Assembly: GCF_000455325.1 (NCBI RefSeq)
Contig: NZ_HG322953.1
Span: 812,638-876,637, forward strand
Length of the DNA: 64,000 nt
Origin: Mycolicibacterium septicum DSM 44393
GTDB lineage: Bacteria > Actinomycetota > Actinomycetes > Mycobacteriales > Mycobacteriaceae
Reading direction: 5' to 3'
The translations under genes were made by a program, and so were the position numbers. Within the stretch, counting starts at the first letter, position 1; the number at the start of each line of letters is the position of its first letter. The notes under the pieces were generated by a model. That model ran no database searches. It was not told the origin of the DNA and worked only from the letters and a program-made list of their open reading frames with translations. This document shows, piece after piece, positions 45,314-54,141 of the stretch.

Positions 45314-45709
45314 ATGACCTTCACCGTCAACCGTATTGACCATGTCGTGGTGAACTGCCGGGACAGCGATGCCACTGTCGCGTTTTACGTGCGGGTGCTG
45401 GGCATGCGCAGGGAGGTGTTCGGTGACGGCCGTATCGCGTTGGTGTTCGGCGATCAGAAGCTCAACGTGCGGCCGACCGGTTCGGCCAACTGGGTGACCG
45501 GTGCCGTCGACGCGCCGGGTTCACTGGATCTGTGCTTCATCGCAGACGTCGAACCGGAGGCCGTCGGTGAGCACCTGAGAGCGTGTGGCGTCGAGATCAC
45601 CGAGGGCCCCGTTCCCAAGACCGGCGCGTTGGGCCCGATGACCTCACACTATTGCCGCGACCCCGACGGCAACCTGATCGAGATCGCCAGTTATCTACCG
45701 CACCACTAG
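45314..45709 (+). CDS. VOC-family (glyoxalase/dioxygenase-like) protein
   Basis: A 131-residue vicinal-oxygen-chelate protein with two beta-alpha-beta-beta-beta units. Metal-ligand candidates are H10 (IDHVVVNCRD) and E123 (DPDGNLIEIASYL). Closest in style to glyoxalase-domain proteins of the YwkD/GLOD5 type. Substrate unknown. It starts 22 bp from the divergent thioesterase-like gene; TAGCGT lies 5 bp before the ATG and may be its -10 box. pepE follows after 10 bp. Confidence 0.82.
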   Translation: MTFTVNRIDHVVVNCRDSDATVAFYVRVLGMRREVFGDGRIALVFGDQKLNVRPTGSANWVTGAVDAPGSLDLCFIADVEPEAVGEHLRACGVEITEGPVPKTGALGPMTSHYCRDPDGNLIEIASYLPHH

Positions 45710-45712
45710 CCT
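45707..45712 (+). promoter_or_regulatory. Putative -10 box of pepE (leaderless)
   Basis: TAGCCT overlaps the VOC stop codon and ends 7 bp before the pepE ATG, with no Shine-Dalgarno sequence. The spacing matches other leaderless starts in this window. Confidence 0.4.
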
Positions 45713-45719
45713 CGATGCC

Positions 45720-46847
45720 ATGACGGTCAGCCGATTCAGCACCGATGTGTACGCCCACCGCCTTTCCGCGGCAGCATCAGCCGCGGCAGAAGCCGGTCTG
45801 GCCGGACTGGTCATCACCCCCGGCTATGACCTGCGGTACCTGGTCGGCTCTCGAGCGCAGACCTTCGAACGGCTCACCGCGCTGGTGCTGCCCGCCACCG
45901 GTGACCCGACCATCGTGGTGCCGCGCCTGGAACTGGCCGCGCTGCGCGAGTCGGCGGTCACCGAACTCGGTGTGGCGGTGCGCGATTGGGTGGACGGACA
46001 GAATCCGTACCAGATGGTGGCCGATGCACTCGGCGGGCCGGGCAGTGCCGTGGCGGTGACGGATTCCATGCCCGCCCTGCATCTGCTGCCGCTCGCCGAC
46101 CTGCTCGGTGTGGTTCCGGTACTGGCCACCGATGTGCTGCGGCGCCTGCGGATGATCAAGGACCCCGCCGAGATCGACGCGCTGCGCAAGGCCGGCGCGG
46201 CGATCGACCGGGTGCACGCCCGGGTCCCGGAGTTCCTGGTGCCCGGCCGTACCGAAGCCGACGTGTCCGCCGATATCGCCGAAGCGATTGTCGCCGAAGG
46301 GCATTCAGAGGTGGCGTTCATCATCGTCGGATCCGGGCCCAACGGTGCCGACCCGCACCATGAATGCTCGGAGCGTGAGTTGAGCGCCGGGGACATCGTC
46401 GTCGTCGACATCGGCGGGCCGTATGAGCCCGGCTACAACTCCGACTCGACCCGCACCTACAGCATCGGCGAGCCGGATCCCGAGGTGGCACGTCGTTACG
46501 CGGTGCTGCAGCGTGCGCAGCAGGCGGCCGTCGCGGCCGTGCGCCCCGGCGTGACGGCCGAACAGATCGACGCGGCCGCTCGCGACGTTTTGGCCGCCGA
46601 AGGGTTGGCCGAGGCATTCGTACACCGCACCGGGCACGGCATCGGGCTGTCGGTGCACGAGGAGCCCTACATCGTGGAGGGCAACGATCTGCCGCTGGAG
46701 GCCGGGATGGCGTTCAGCGTGGAGCCCGGCGTGTATTTCCCGGGGCAGTGGGGCGCCCGCATCGAGGACATCGTCGTGGTCACCGAGGATGGTGCGTTGT
46801 CGGTCAACAACCAGCCGCACGATCTCGTGGTGGTGCCGGTGGACTAG
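45720..46847 (+). CDS. pepE: Xaa-Pro dipeptidase/aminopeptidase PepE
   Basis: A 375-residue M24 metallopeptidase: N-terminal creatinase-like domain (about 1-140) and C-terminal pita-bread domain. The five metal ligands are identifiable: D in VVVDIGG, D in SDSTRTY, H in HRTGHGIGLSVHEEPY, E in VEPGVYF and E in RIEDIVVVTE. It cleaves N-terminal residues next to proline. It corresponds to Rv2089c. It converges with the F420-dependent reductase gene, 30 bp apart. Confidence 0.93.
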   Translation: MTVSRFSTDVYAHRLSAAASAAAEAGLAGLVITPGYDLRYLVGSRAQTFERLTALVLPATGDPTIVVPRLELAALRESAVTELGVAVRDWVDGQNPYQMVADALGGPGSAVAVTDSMPALHLLPLADLLGVVPVLATDVLRRLRMIKDPAEIDALRKAGAAIDRVHARVPEFLVPGRTEADVSADIAEAIVAEGHSEVAFIIVGSGPNGADPHHECSERELSAGDIVVVDIGGPYEPGYNSDSTRTYSIGEPDPEVARRYAVLQRAQQAAVAAVRPGVTAEQIDAAARDVLAAEGLAEAFVHRTGHGIGLSVHEEPYIVEGNDLPLEAGMAFSVEPGVYFPGQWGARIEDIVVVTEDGALSVNNQPHDLVVVPVD

Positions 46848-46877
46848 GACCGGTGGATCTGCCGGCGCCGACCCTGG

Positions 46878-47303
46878 TCAGCCCTCGCTGCGGTCCAGCA
46901 GCTCCGAGGAGCCCAGCACGCGCTCGATCCGTACTTCGATCACCACGCGGCGGGGGTTGATCCGCGGCGTGCGGTAGCGCTGGGCGTACCGCAGCTCGGC
47001 GTCGCGGACCGCGTCGGCCTCGCTGCTCACCGTGGACTTGCCCTCCAGCGACAGCCACCGGGCACCGTCGACCTGGCTGAGCACCGCGATGCCGCGCTCG
47101 TGCGCGTTCACCGCCTTCTGTGAGCCGCCGTTGGTGATGACCCGCGCGATGTGCGTCTTCGGATCGAAGGTGAAACCGACCGCCACCACATGCGGGGAAT
47201 TGTCCGAGCGCAGCGTGGTGAGCATCGCCAGGTGACGCTCGGTGAGAAACGCCAGTGCTTCGCTGGTGAGCTTGGTGGTTGCCTTGCCACGAGATGTAGC
47301 CAT
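46878..47303 (-). CDS. F420-dependent biliverdin reductase-like protein (Rv2074 type)
   Basis: A 141-residue split-barrel flavin/deazaflavin oxidoreductase. The sequence [20 protein letters not shown] and [30 protein letters not shown] matches Rv2074, which reduces biliverdin-IX-alpha to bilirubin with F420H2. ATG 47303 gives the family N-terminus; the longer frame upstream overlaps the divergent SDR gene. TAGCGT stands 8 bp before the start on this strand, so it may be leaderless. Confidence 0.88.
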   Translation of the reverse strand: MATSRGKATTKLTSEALAFLTERHLAMLTTLRSDNSPHVVAVGFTFDPKTHIARVITNGGSQKAVNAHERGIAVLSQVDGARWLSLEGKSTVSSEADAVRDAELRYAQRYRTPRINPRRVVIEVRIERVLGSSELLDRSEG

Positions 47304-47325
47304 CGGGGTCCACGCTAGCGCAGGA

Positions 47326-47331
47326 CATAAT
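47326..47331 (+). promoter_or_regulatory. Putative -10 box of the SDR gene (leaderless)
   Basis: CATAAT ends 7 bp before the SDR ATG at 47339. The 35-bp divergent gap to the F420-reductase start must hold both promoters. Confidence 0.4.
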
Positions 47332-47338
47332 CGCTGCC

Positions 47339-48097
47339 ATGGATGACACGGCTGGCACGGATCCTCGTGTCGTGGTGATTTTCGGGGGCCGCAGCGAGAT
47401 CGGTGTCGAACTCGCGGTTCGGCTCGCGGCCGGCGCGGTCGTGGTGCTGGCCGCACGCCGAGCCGATCAACTCGGCGAGCAGGTCGCGGCCGTAGAAGCC
47501 GCCGGTGCCGCCGCGGTGCACACCCTTGAGTTCGATGCCGACGACGTCGCGGGCCACACCCGCGTGGTCGACGCGATCGAAGCCGGCCACGGACCGATCG
47601 ACACGGCGGTGCTGGCATTCGGGGTGCTGGGGGATCAGGACCGGGCCGAGGCCGACCCGGCCCACGCCGTGGCCGTCGTGCACACCGACTACGTGGCCCA
47701 GGTCGGCCTGCTGACGGTGCTGGCGCAGCGCATGCGCGCCGCCGACCGGGGCAGGCTGGTGGTGTTCTCCTCGATCGCCGGAGCACGGGCCCGCCGCGCG
47801 AACTACGTCTACGGTTCGGCCAAGGCCGGCCTCGACTCGTTCGCCAGCGGCCTGACCGACGCCCTGCACGGGACCGGCGTGCAACTGCTGATCGTCAGAC
47901 CCGGATTCGTGATCGGCCGGATGACCGAGGGCATGGAACCGGCGCCGTTCTCCAGCACGCCGGCCCAGGTGGCCGACGCCACGGCCAAGGCACTGGCCCG
48001 GGGCAAGCGTGCCGTGTGGGTGCCGTGGGTGATCCGGCCGATGATCTTCGTGACGCGGTTCGTGCCGCGACCGATCTGGCGCAGGATGCCCCGCTAG
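47339..48097 (+). CDS. Short-chain dehydrogenase (DprE2-like, Rv2073c type)
   Basis: A 252-residue SDR with an N-terminal cofactor motif GGRSEIG, NAG-like LAFGVLGDQ, catalytic serine in [11 protein letters not shown] and [10 protein letters not shown] (Y-x3-K). The closest named relative is decaprenylphosphoryl-2-keto-ribose reductase DprE2, but the locus is not the arabinan one, so the substrate is open. The position upstream of cobL matches Rv2073c. Its stop overlaps the cobL GTG by one base. Confidence 0.88.
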   Translation: MDDTAGTDPRVVVIFGGRSEIGVELAVRLAAGAVVVLAARRADQLGEQVAAVEAAGAAAVHTLEFDADDVAGHTRVVDAIEAGHGPIDTAVLAFGVLGDQDRAEADPAHAVAVVHTDYVAQVGLLTVLAQRMRAADRGRLVVFSSIAGARARRANYVYGSAKAGLDSFASGLTDALHGTGVQLLIVRPGFVIGRMTEGMEPAPFSSTPAQVADATAKALARGKRAVWVPWVIRPMIFVTRFVPRPIWRRMPR

Positions 48098-49275
48098 TGG
48101 CCGGGACGATCACCGTGGTCGGCATCGGGGCCGACGGAATGGCGGGCTTGTCACACTCCTCGCGGGAGGAATTGGCGTGCGCCACAGTCGTCTACGGCTC
48201 GCCGCGGCAACTGGACCTGCTCGACGACAGCGTGACCTCCGACCGCCGAGAATGGCCGTCTCCGATGCTGCCGGCCCTGCCGACACTCTTCGGCGACGCC
48301 GATGTGCATGTGGTGGCCAGCGGGGATCCGCTGCTGCACGGCATCGGCGCGACGCTGATCCGGTTGTTCGGCGCGCAGCGGGTGCGGGTGCTGCCCCATG
48401 TGTCGAGCGTGACGCTGGCCTGCGCGCGGATGGGCTGGACGGTGCCCGACACCGAGGTGATCAGCCTGGTGACCGCGGCGCCGCACACCGCGGTGCGCCG
48501 TGGCGGGCGGGCGATCGTGCTGTCCCGGGATGCGAAGACCCCGGCCACGCTGGCGCGCCTACTGAGCGAATCCGGCCGGGGTGACTCGGAATTGACCGTG
48601 CTGGAGCAACTGGGCGGCCCGGGGGAGCGCCGCCGCGACGGCACGGCCCGGGACTGGGCGACGGCCCCGGTCGACGTGGACGACCTCAACGTGGTTGCGG
48701 TGGCCTACCTTCCGGACGAACGCCGGGCGCAGGCGCTGCCCGACGAAGCGTTCGCCCACGACGGACAACTCACCAAGCAGTCCATCCGTGCCGTCACGCT
48801 GGCGGCGCTCGGGCCGCGGCCCGGGGAACTGTTGTGGGATGTCGGCTCGGGGTCGGGCAGCATCGCGATCGAATGGTCGCGCAGCGCGCCGGGCTGCTCG
48901 GCCGTCGCATTCGAACGCGATGACCAGCGCCGCGATCGGATCTTGGGCAATGTCACGGCTTTCGGGGTTCGGGTGGAGGTCCGTGGCGGTGCCCCCGAGT
49001 CCCTCGACGGGGCACCCGAACCCGCGGTGATCTTCGTCGGCGGCGGCGTCACCCAGCCCGGGTTGCTGCAGGCCTGTTTCGACCACTTGCCCTCCGGTGG
49101 GCGGCTGGTGGTCAACGCGGTCACACTGGAATCCGAAGCGGTTGTGGCGCAATGGTATTCGAAGGAAGGTGGCGAGGTGCGGCGTTATCAGCACTACCAG
49201 GGCGGCGCGGTCGGTGGCTTCACCGGTTGGCGCCCGGCGCTGCCGGTGACCCAGTGGGCGGTGGTCAAGCGATGA
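48097..49275 (+). CDS. cobL: Precorrin-6Y C5,15-methyltransferase (decarboxylating) CobL
   Basis: A 392-residue bifunctional enzyme of aerobic cobalamin synthesis: N-terminal CobE/CbiE-type tetrapyrrole methylase (about 1-195; TVVGIGADGMAGL, VASGDPLLHGIG) and C-terminal CbiT-type methyltransferase (about 205-392; LLWDVGSGSGSIAIEW). It methylates C5 and C15 and decarboxylates precorrin-6B. GTG 48097 overlaps the SDR stop; the stop overlaps cobM (ATGA). It corresponds to Rv2072c. Confidence 0.96.
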   Translation: MAGTITVVGIGADGMAGLSHSSREELACATVVYGSPRQLDLLDDSVTSDRREWPSPMLPALPTLFGDADVHVVASGDPLLHGIGATLIRLFGAQRVRVLPHVSSVTLACARMGWTVPDTEVISLVTAAPHTAVRRGGRAIVLSRDAKTPATLARLLSESGRGDSELTVLEQLGGPGERRRDGTARDWATAPVDVDDLNVVAVAYLPDERRAQALPDEAFAHDGQLTKQSIRAVTLAALGPRPGELLWDVGSGSGSIAIEWSRSAPGCSAVAFERDDQRRDRILGNVTAFGVRVEVRGGAPESLDGAPEPAVIFVGGGVTQPGLLQACFDHLPSGGRLVVNAVTLESEAVVAQWYSKEGGEVRRYQHYQGGAVGGFTGWRPALPVTQWAVVKR

Positions 49276-50027
49276 CGGTGTACTTCATCGGGGCCGGCCC
49301 GGGGGCCGCCGACCTCATCACGGTGCGCGGTGCGCGACTGCTCGGCAGCTGCCCGGTGTGCCTGTACGCCGGGTCGATCATGCCCGACGACCTGTTGGCG
49401 TTGTGTCCGCCCGACGCCAGGGTCGTCGACACCGGCCCGCTGAATCTGGACCAGATCATCGACGAGTTGGTCGCCGCGGACCGGGCGGGTGTCGACGTGG
49501 CACGGCTCCATTCCGGTGATCCGTCGATCTACAGTGCGCTGGCCGAGCAGTGCCGGCGGCTCGACGAACTGGGCATCGGATATGAGATCGTGCCCGGTGT
49601 ACCGGCATTCGCCGCAGTGGCCGCCGCGTTGGGCCGGGAGCTCACCGTTCCCGGCGTCGCCCAGACGGTCACCCTGTCCCGGGTGGCCACCCTGTCCACG
49701 GCGATGCCCGAGGGGGAGGACCTGCGCACCCTGTCGGCTCCGGGGTCGACGCTGGTGCTGCATCTGGCCGCGGCTCAGATCGACAACATCGTCCCGCAGC
49801 TCCTCGACGGTGGCTACGGTCCCGAAACTCCCTGCGCGGTTGTGGCATTCGCCAGCTGGCCGGAGGAGATCGTGTTGCGTGGCACGCTCGCCGACATCGC
49901 CGAGAAGATGCATGCCGCCGCGGTGACCAAGACCGCGGTGATCGTCGTCGGCGATGTGCTCGCCGCCGAGGGATTCTCCGACAGTTACCTGTACTCCTCA
50001 GGCCGCCGTCGCGGAGCCACCCACTGA
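49272..50027 (+). CDS. cobM: Precorrin-4 C11-methyltransferase CobM
   Basis: A 251-residue tetrapyrrole methylase. It opens VYFIGAGPGAADLITVRGARLL (SAM-binding loop) and carries RLHSGDPSIYSALAEQ and VPGVPAFAAVAAALGRELTVPGV. It methylates precorrin-4 at C11. It overlaps cobL (4 bp) and cobK (1 bp), so cobLMK is a tightly coupled operon. It corresponds to Rv2071c. Confidence 0.96.
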   Translation: MTVYFIGAGPGAADLITVRGARLLGSCPVCLYAGSIMPDDLLALCPPDARVVDTGPLNLDQIIDELVAADRAGVDVARLHSGDPSIYSALAEQCRRLDELGIGYEIVPGVPAFAAVAAALGRELTVPGVAQTVTLSRVATLSTAMPEGEDLRTLSAPGSTLVLHLAAAQIDNIVPQLLDGGYGPETPCAVVAFASWPEEIVLRGTLADIAEKMHAAAVTKTAVIVVGDVLAAEGFSDSYLYSSGRRRGATH

Positions 50028-50758
50028 TGAAGGTCCTGCTGCTCGGCGGCACGGGCGAGGCCCGCGCTCTCGCCGCGGCCCTGCACCCGCAGGTCGAGGT
50101 GATCAGCTCGCTGGCCGGACGGGTACCGGATCCGGCGCTGCCGGTCGGCCCGGTACGCATCGGCGGTTTCGGCGGCGTGGACGGAATGCGCAGGTGGCTG
50201 GTCGACGAGCGCGTCGACGCCGTGGTGGACGCCACCCACCCCTTCGCCGCCACCATCACCGCGCACGCGGCGCAGGTGTGCACCGAACTCGGCCTGCCGC
50301 ACCTGGTCCTGGCCCGGCCGGCCTGGGCGCCGGGCACCGCGATCGTGGTGGGATCGGATCGGGAAGCCGCTGAAACCGTGGCGGGAAACGGCTATTCGCG
50401 GGTCTTTCTCACCACCGGGCGGTCTGGCACCCGGGTATTCCGAGACGCTGACGCCTGGTTCTTGATCCGCGCGGTCACCCCGCCGGACCCCGACACGCTG
50501 CCTGCCGATCACCAGCTGCTGCTGTCGCGCGGTCCGTACGACTACGACGGGGAGCTGGCCCTGTTGCGCGAGCACCGCATCGACGCGCTGGTGACCAAGA
50601 ACAGTGGCGGCGCGATGACCGAACCCAAGCTGCGGGCCGCCGAGACGGCGGGCGTGCCGGTGGTGATGGTGGACCGCCCGGCGTTGCCGCCCGGAGTGCA
50701 CTCGGTGGCCACGGTCGAGGAGGCGGTGGACTGGGTTCGGGCCGAAACCGCAGGCTGA
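50027..50758 (+). CDS. cobK: Precorrin-6A reductase CobK
   Basis: A 243-residue NADPH-dependent reductase of the CobK/CbiJ family. Motifs: LLLGGTGEARALAAAL at the N-terminus, DATHPFAATITAHAAQVC (about 65-82), LTTGRSGTRVF and TKNSGGAMTEPKLRAA. It reduces precorrin-6A to 6B, the step before CobL. It corresponds to Rv2070c and ends the operon; the cyclase gene follows after 28 bp with its own promoter-like box. Confidence 0.95.
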   Translation: MKVLLLGGTGEARALAAALHPQVEVISSLAGRVPDPALPVGPVRIGGFGGVDGMRRWLVDERVDAVVDATHPFAATITAHAAQVCTELGLPHLVLARPAWAPGTAIVVGSDREAAETVAGNGYSRVFLTTGRSGTRVFRDADAWFLIRAVTPPDPDTLPADHQLLLSRGPYDYDGELALLREHRIDALVTKNSGGAMTEPKLRAAETAGVPVVMVDRPALPPGVHSVATVEEAVDWVRAETAG

Positions 50759-50773
50759 GGCGCCTGGCCGCAG

Positions 50774-50779
50774 TAGGCT
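50774..50779 (+). promoter_or_regulatory. Putative -10 box of the hydrolase-cyclase gene
   Basis: TAGGCT ends 7 bp before the GTG start at 50787, without a Shine-Dalgarno sequence. The hexamer is identical to the one before dop. Confidence 0.45.
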
Positions 50780-50786
50780 CCACAGC

Positions 50787-52346
50787 GTGGCGGAGACGTC
50801 ATACGCACAGTGCGACGGTCTGAGTCTCGCCTACCAGGTATTCGGAGACGGGCCCGTCGACCTTGTCTACGCCGGTTCGTTCGTCAGCCATCTGGAGCTG
50901 TTCTGGACGATGCCCGAGTTCGAGGCCTTCATGGAGCGGATCTCGACGTTCTGCCGCGTCCTGCTGTACGACAAGGCCGGCGTCGGGCTGTCGGACCCCG
51001 TCCCGCAGGTACGCACGCTCGACGAACGGGCGGCCGAGATCGAGGCCGTGATGGATGCCGCGGGGTTCGGCCGTGCCGTTCTGTTCGGGTTGAGCGAGGG
51101 CGGGCCCGCGGCGATGCTGTTCGCGGCGACGCGGCCCGAACGCACCCAGGCCCTGATCCTCGCCGGCACCTTCGCGTACTTCGGTGTCACCGAGTGGGCT
51201 GACTTCGACCGTGACCCGTCCGAGCTGCACGCGCGGATCCTGACCGAGATGGGCGAGGACTACACGCCCTCGACCCGGCAGCTCGCCACCTTTCAGGAAT
51301 TCGGCCGCGCCAGCACCTCGCAGTGGGGTACCGGCGCGGCACTCAAACTCCTGCTCCCGGACGCCGGGTCCGTGCGCCAGCTCGGGATGGTCGAGCGGAT
51401 GAGTGCCAGCCCGGGAATGGCCCGGGCCACGCTGGGGGCACTGTTCCGGATCGATGTGCGGTCGGTCCTGTCGACCATCACGGCGCCGACTCTGGTCATC
51501 CATGCCACCGGCGATCTGGTCCCCATCCAGGGCGGGCGGTATATCGCCGCCCGCATACCGGGTGCGCGGTTGTTGGAGGTGGACGGCACCGACCATGCGC
51601 CCTGGATTGCCAACCCCGACGAGATCACCAGCGAGATCGAGGAATTCCTCACCGGCAGCCATGCCGCACCGTCGCAGTCCCACCGGGCGCTGCGCACGGT
51701 GCTGTTCACCGACATGGTGGCCTCCACCCAACACGCCGCCGCCAGCGGTGACGAGCGGTGGCGGGCGGTGCTGCATCGGATGGGGGAGATCACCGCTGAC
51801 CTGACCGGTCGATTCGGTGGTGTCGTGGTGAAGAGCACCGGTGACGGACACCTCGCCACCTTCGACGGTCCGACACAGGCGATCCGCTGCGCCGAGGCGC
51901 TGCGCGATCAGACCGAGACCATGGGCATCGAGATCCGCGCCGGCATCCACACCGGCGAATGCGAGCTGCTGGACGGCGATATCGGGGGAATCGCCGTCCA
52001 CATCGCGGCGCGCATCCTCGGGTTGGCCGGCGCGGGGGAGATCCTGGTGTCGAGCACCGTCCGCGATCTGGTCGTGGGCTCGGGAACCGGCTTCGAGGAC
52101 CGCGGCGACGTCGAGCTGCGTGGGGTGCCGGGCACCTGGCGGCTTCTGGCGGTCGAGCGACACGGTGCGCGGGCCGGAACGCCCGAAGCGGAGCTGTCCT
52201 CGGTGCCGACGCCTGGTCCGAGGCCCACGATGCGTCGATCGGATCAGGCCATGGCGCTGATGGCACGGCGGATGCCCCGGATCGTGCGGGGGATCGCCCG
52301 GGTCACCCCGGGCGCCCGCGTCACGGGACCGCCGGTCAGGCGTTGA
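50787..52346 (+). CDS. Alpha/beta-hydrolase fused to a class III adenylate cyclase
   Basis: A 519-residue protein with an N-terminal alpha/beta-hydrolase (about 10-290: nucleophile S103 in FGLSEGG, Asp in ATGDLVP, His in GTDHAPW) and a C-terminal cyclase homology domain (about 300-460: metal aspartates D309 in LFTDMVAST and D353 in STGDGHLATF). The architecture is that of M. tuberculosis Rv1900c (LipJ). It should make cAMP, possibly tuned by a ligand of the hydrolase domain. A basic tail of about 60 residues follows. Its end overlaps the convergent phosphotransferase gene by 11 bp. Confidence 0.9.
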   Translation: MAETSYAQCDGLSLAYQVFGDGPVDLVYAGSFVSHLELFWTMPEFEAFMERISTFCRVLLYDKAGVGLSDPVPQVRTLDERAAEIEAVMDAAGFGRAVLFGLSEGGPAAMLFAATRPERTQALILAGTFAYFGVTEWADFDRDPSELHARILTEMGEDYTPSTRQLATFQEFGRASTSQWGTGAALKLLLPDAGSVRQLGMVERMSASPGMARATLGALFRIDVRSVLSTITAPTLVIHATGDLVPIQGGRYIAARIPGARLLEVDGTDHAPWIANPDEITSEIEEFLTGSHAAPSQSHRALRTVLFTDMVASTQHAAASGDERWRAVLHRMGEITADLTGRFGGVVVKSTGDGHLATFDGPTQAIRCAEALRDQTETMGIEIRAGIHTGECELLDGDIGGIAVHIAARILGLAGAGEILVSSTVRDLVVGSGTGFEDRGDVELRGVPGTWRLLAVERHGARAGTPEAELSSVPTPGPRPTMRRSDQAMALMARRMPRIVRGIARVTPGARVTGPPVRR

Positions 52347-53409
52347 TCAGATCGAGCGTGCCGAGGTCGCGGATGGCCTGGCAACCGCGCTGCGCCATCA
52401 CCACCATCATGTCGTCCCCGCGCTCGGTGGAGCTGGCGAAGGCGGTGCCGAGCACGGTGATCAGCGGCGCCTGCAGCATGCCCAAACGGTAATCCTGCCA
52501 ACAGGTTTCGCGATCATAGCCGGTGACCCCGTGCGACAGCAGCCGGTCGTGGTAGGCCGTGACCAGATCGGCTTCGGCGGCGGCCCGGACTGTGGGGTCC
52601 AGGCTGGTCGCGGTGAAATACGACAGGTCTCGCGCCGGAAGGCCCGACCCGAGCGTCTGCCAGTCCACGACGGTGATCCGGGTGCGGTCGGGGTCGAACA
52701 GCATGTTGTCCAGGCGGTAGTCGCCGTGCAGGACGGCGAACCGATCCGGTTCGGCCAGCAGCCACGGGGTGACGACCGACATCGCCGCGCGCATGGTGTC
52801 CTGGTCCTCGGTGCTCAGTCGTGCACCGATCTTGTCCAGGGTGATGTCGGCGGCCATCTTGGCGACGTCCCCGAATCCCTTGGCGGAGTCGGGTTCCGGC
52901 TTGGGCATGGCGATACCGGGGAAGTTCGCCCATTGCGGGTCGGCCCAGGTCGGTCCGTGCAGATCGGCGAGTGCCCGGACTGCCAGGGTGGCCTCGGCAG
53001 GTGTGCACCCGGCGATCTGATCACCTTGCTCGGCCGGTGCCATATCGGCCAGCAGCAGGACGAAATCGGCTCCTTCGCCTGCGATTTCGCAGTGGTGACA
53101 CTGCGGGACCGGGATTTGCACGTGGCGGGCCACATTGGTGTAGAAGGCGTGCTCGGAGCGGTAGCCGATGGTCACGCGGTCACGCACGGTGTCGTCCTGC
53201 GACGGCAGCTTGACCGCGAAGGTGCCCGGCAGGGCGGCGTCGTCGCGGTAGGTGGCGGTGACCCGGTAGGTGGCACCGGTCTGGCCCGTGCCGATCGGCG
53301 CGGTCCGCACCGAATCCACCTCGATACCCAGGACCTGCGACAGCCAACCGGCGGTCACCTCGGCGGGCTTGCCCGGAATGGACCTGGGGATCGACCCTGC
53401 CGCGGTCAC
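52336..53409 (-). CDS. Aminoglycoside phosphotransferase-fold kinase
   Basis: A 357-residue small-molecule kinase of the APH/choline-kinase superfamily. Catalytic loop VLHGDYRLDNMLFD (HxD...N) and the metal motif VVDWQTLG are intact; ATP-lysine in FAVKLPSQ. Substrate unknown; relatives include CoA-dehydrogenase-linked and ecdysteroid kinase-type proteins rather than true resistance enzymes. GTG 53409 overlaps the TetR stop, so it is translated from the TetR transcript. The upstream open frame lies in the TetR gene. Confidence 0.85.
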   Translation of the reverse strand: MTAAGSIPRSIPGKPAEVTAGWLSQVLGIEVDSVRTAPIGTGQTGATYRVTATYRDDAALPGTFAVKLPSQDDTVRDRVTIGYRSEHAFYTNVARHVQIPVPQCHHCEIAGEGADFVLLLADMAPAEQGDQIAGCTPAEATLAVRALADLHGPTWADPQWANFPGIAMPKPEPDSAKGFGDVAKMAADITLDKIGARLSTEDQDTMRAAMSVVTPWLLAEPDRFAVLHGDYRLDNMLFDPDRTRITVVDWQTLGSGLPARDLSYFTATSLDPTVRAAAEADLVTAYHDRLLSHGVTGYDRETCWQDYRLGMLQAPLITVLGTAFASSTERGDDMMVVMAQRGCQAIRDLGTLDLINA

Positions 53410-54068
53410 TGCACTGTTCCGTAGATCGAGCCCATCCACATCGCTTCTGCGCCTTCCAGTAGTTGTTGTCGCGACAGCGGCCCACCCAGGATGAACCGTT
53501 CCAGCAGTCGATCGTTGAACTCCACGAGCAGGCTCGCGAGTACCACCGGGTCGGCGCCGTCGGGGGCGCGGCCGGCGGCGCGCTCGGCGGCGATCACCGT
53601 CGAGACCGTGGGGACGAAGGATTCGCGCGCGCCGTCCCACAGCTCGCGGACGGCGCCGCTGGACCCACGCGCCTCCAACATGGCCTGCACCAGATAGCGG
53701 TGATCCTCGGCGGTCCGAAGGACGGCCTCGATGGTGTCGTGGACACGGTCGCGGGGTGGCCGGGTGGTGTCGGCCAGGATGTTGTTGGCGGCGAACAACG
53801 CGTCGTACATCGGCTCGACCAGAGCCGCGACCGCCGTCGCCTTGTTCTCGAAGTAGAAGTAGAACGCCGAACGGCCCACGCCGGCCTGCCGCGCCACCTC
53901 GGCGATGTTCAGCGCGTCGAACCCGGTCTTCTGCAGGTGCTCCTTGAGCGCCGCCAAGATCGCGGTGCGCCGCTGGTCACTGCGCTGCGGTTGGCGTCGG
54001 TCTATCGGGGACCGTGCGGGTGCGCCCTGTGGTGCCGTCGGCATGCTGGCCGGCCCTCCCATTTTCAA
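53406..54068 (-). CDS. TetR-family regulator
   Basis: A 220-residue regulator: helix-turn-helix around RRTAILAALKEHLQKTGFDALNIAEVARQAGVGRSAFYFYFENK (about 33-76), then a helical effector domain. ATG codons at 54068 and 54044 are both possible. It is the first gene of a two-gene operon with the kinase (4-bp overlap) and probably represses its own promoter, whose -35 is covered by a palindrome. Confidence 0.88.
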   Translation of the reverse strand: MKMGGPASMPTAPQGAPARSPIDRRQPQRSDQRRTAILAALKEHLQKTGFDALNIAEVARQAGVGRSAFYFYFENKATAVAALVEPMYDALFAANNILADTTRPPRDRVHDTIEAVLRTAEDHRYLVQAMLEARGSSGAVRELWDGARESFVPTVSTVIAAERAAGRAPDGADPVVLASLLVEFNDRLLERFILGGPLSRQQLLEGAEAMWMGSIYGTVQ

Positions 54069-54083
54069 CGGGTGTGACGCCGG

Positions 54084-54112
54084 ACACTATCGGTCATTCT
54101 GACAGCAGTCAA
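54084..54112 (-). promoter_or_regulatory. SigA-type promoter with operator, TetR-kinase operon
   Basis: Read on the minus strand: TTGACT (54107-54112), 17-bp spacer, TAGTGT (54084-54089), ideal spacing for the housekeeping sigma factor. The palindrome TGAC-AGCA-GTCA (54100-54111) overlaps the -35, a likely autoregulatory operator. Confidence 0.6.
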
Positions 54113-54141
54113 TGAAACTCGACGCGAGTCAGTCGGTGGGT

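Noticed and set aside
52336-53409. Aminoglycoside-resistance kinase
   Set aside because: The fold is APH-like but the family includes many metabolic kinases and nothing points to drug substrates.
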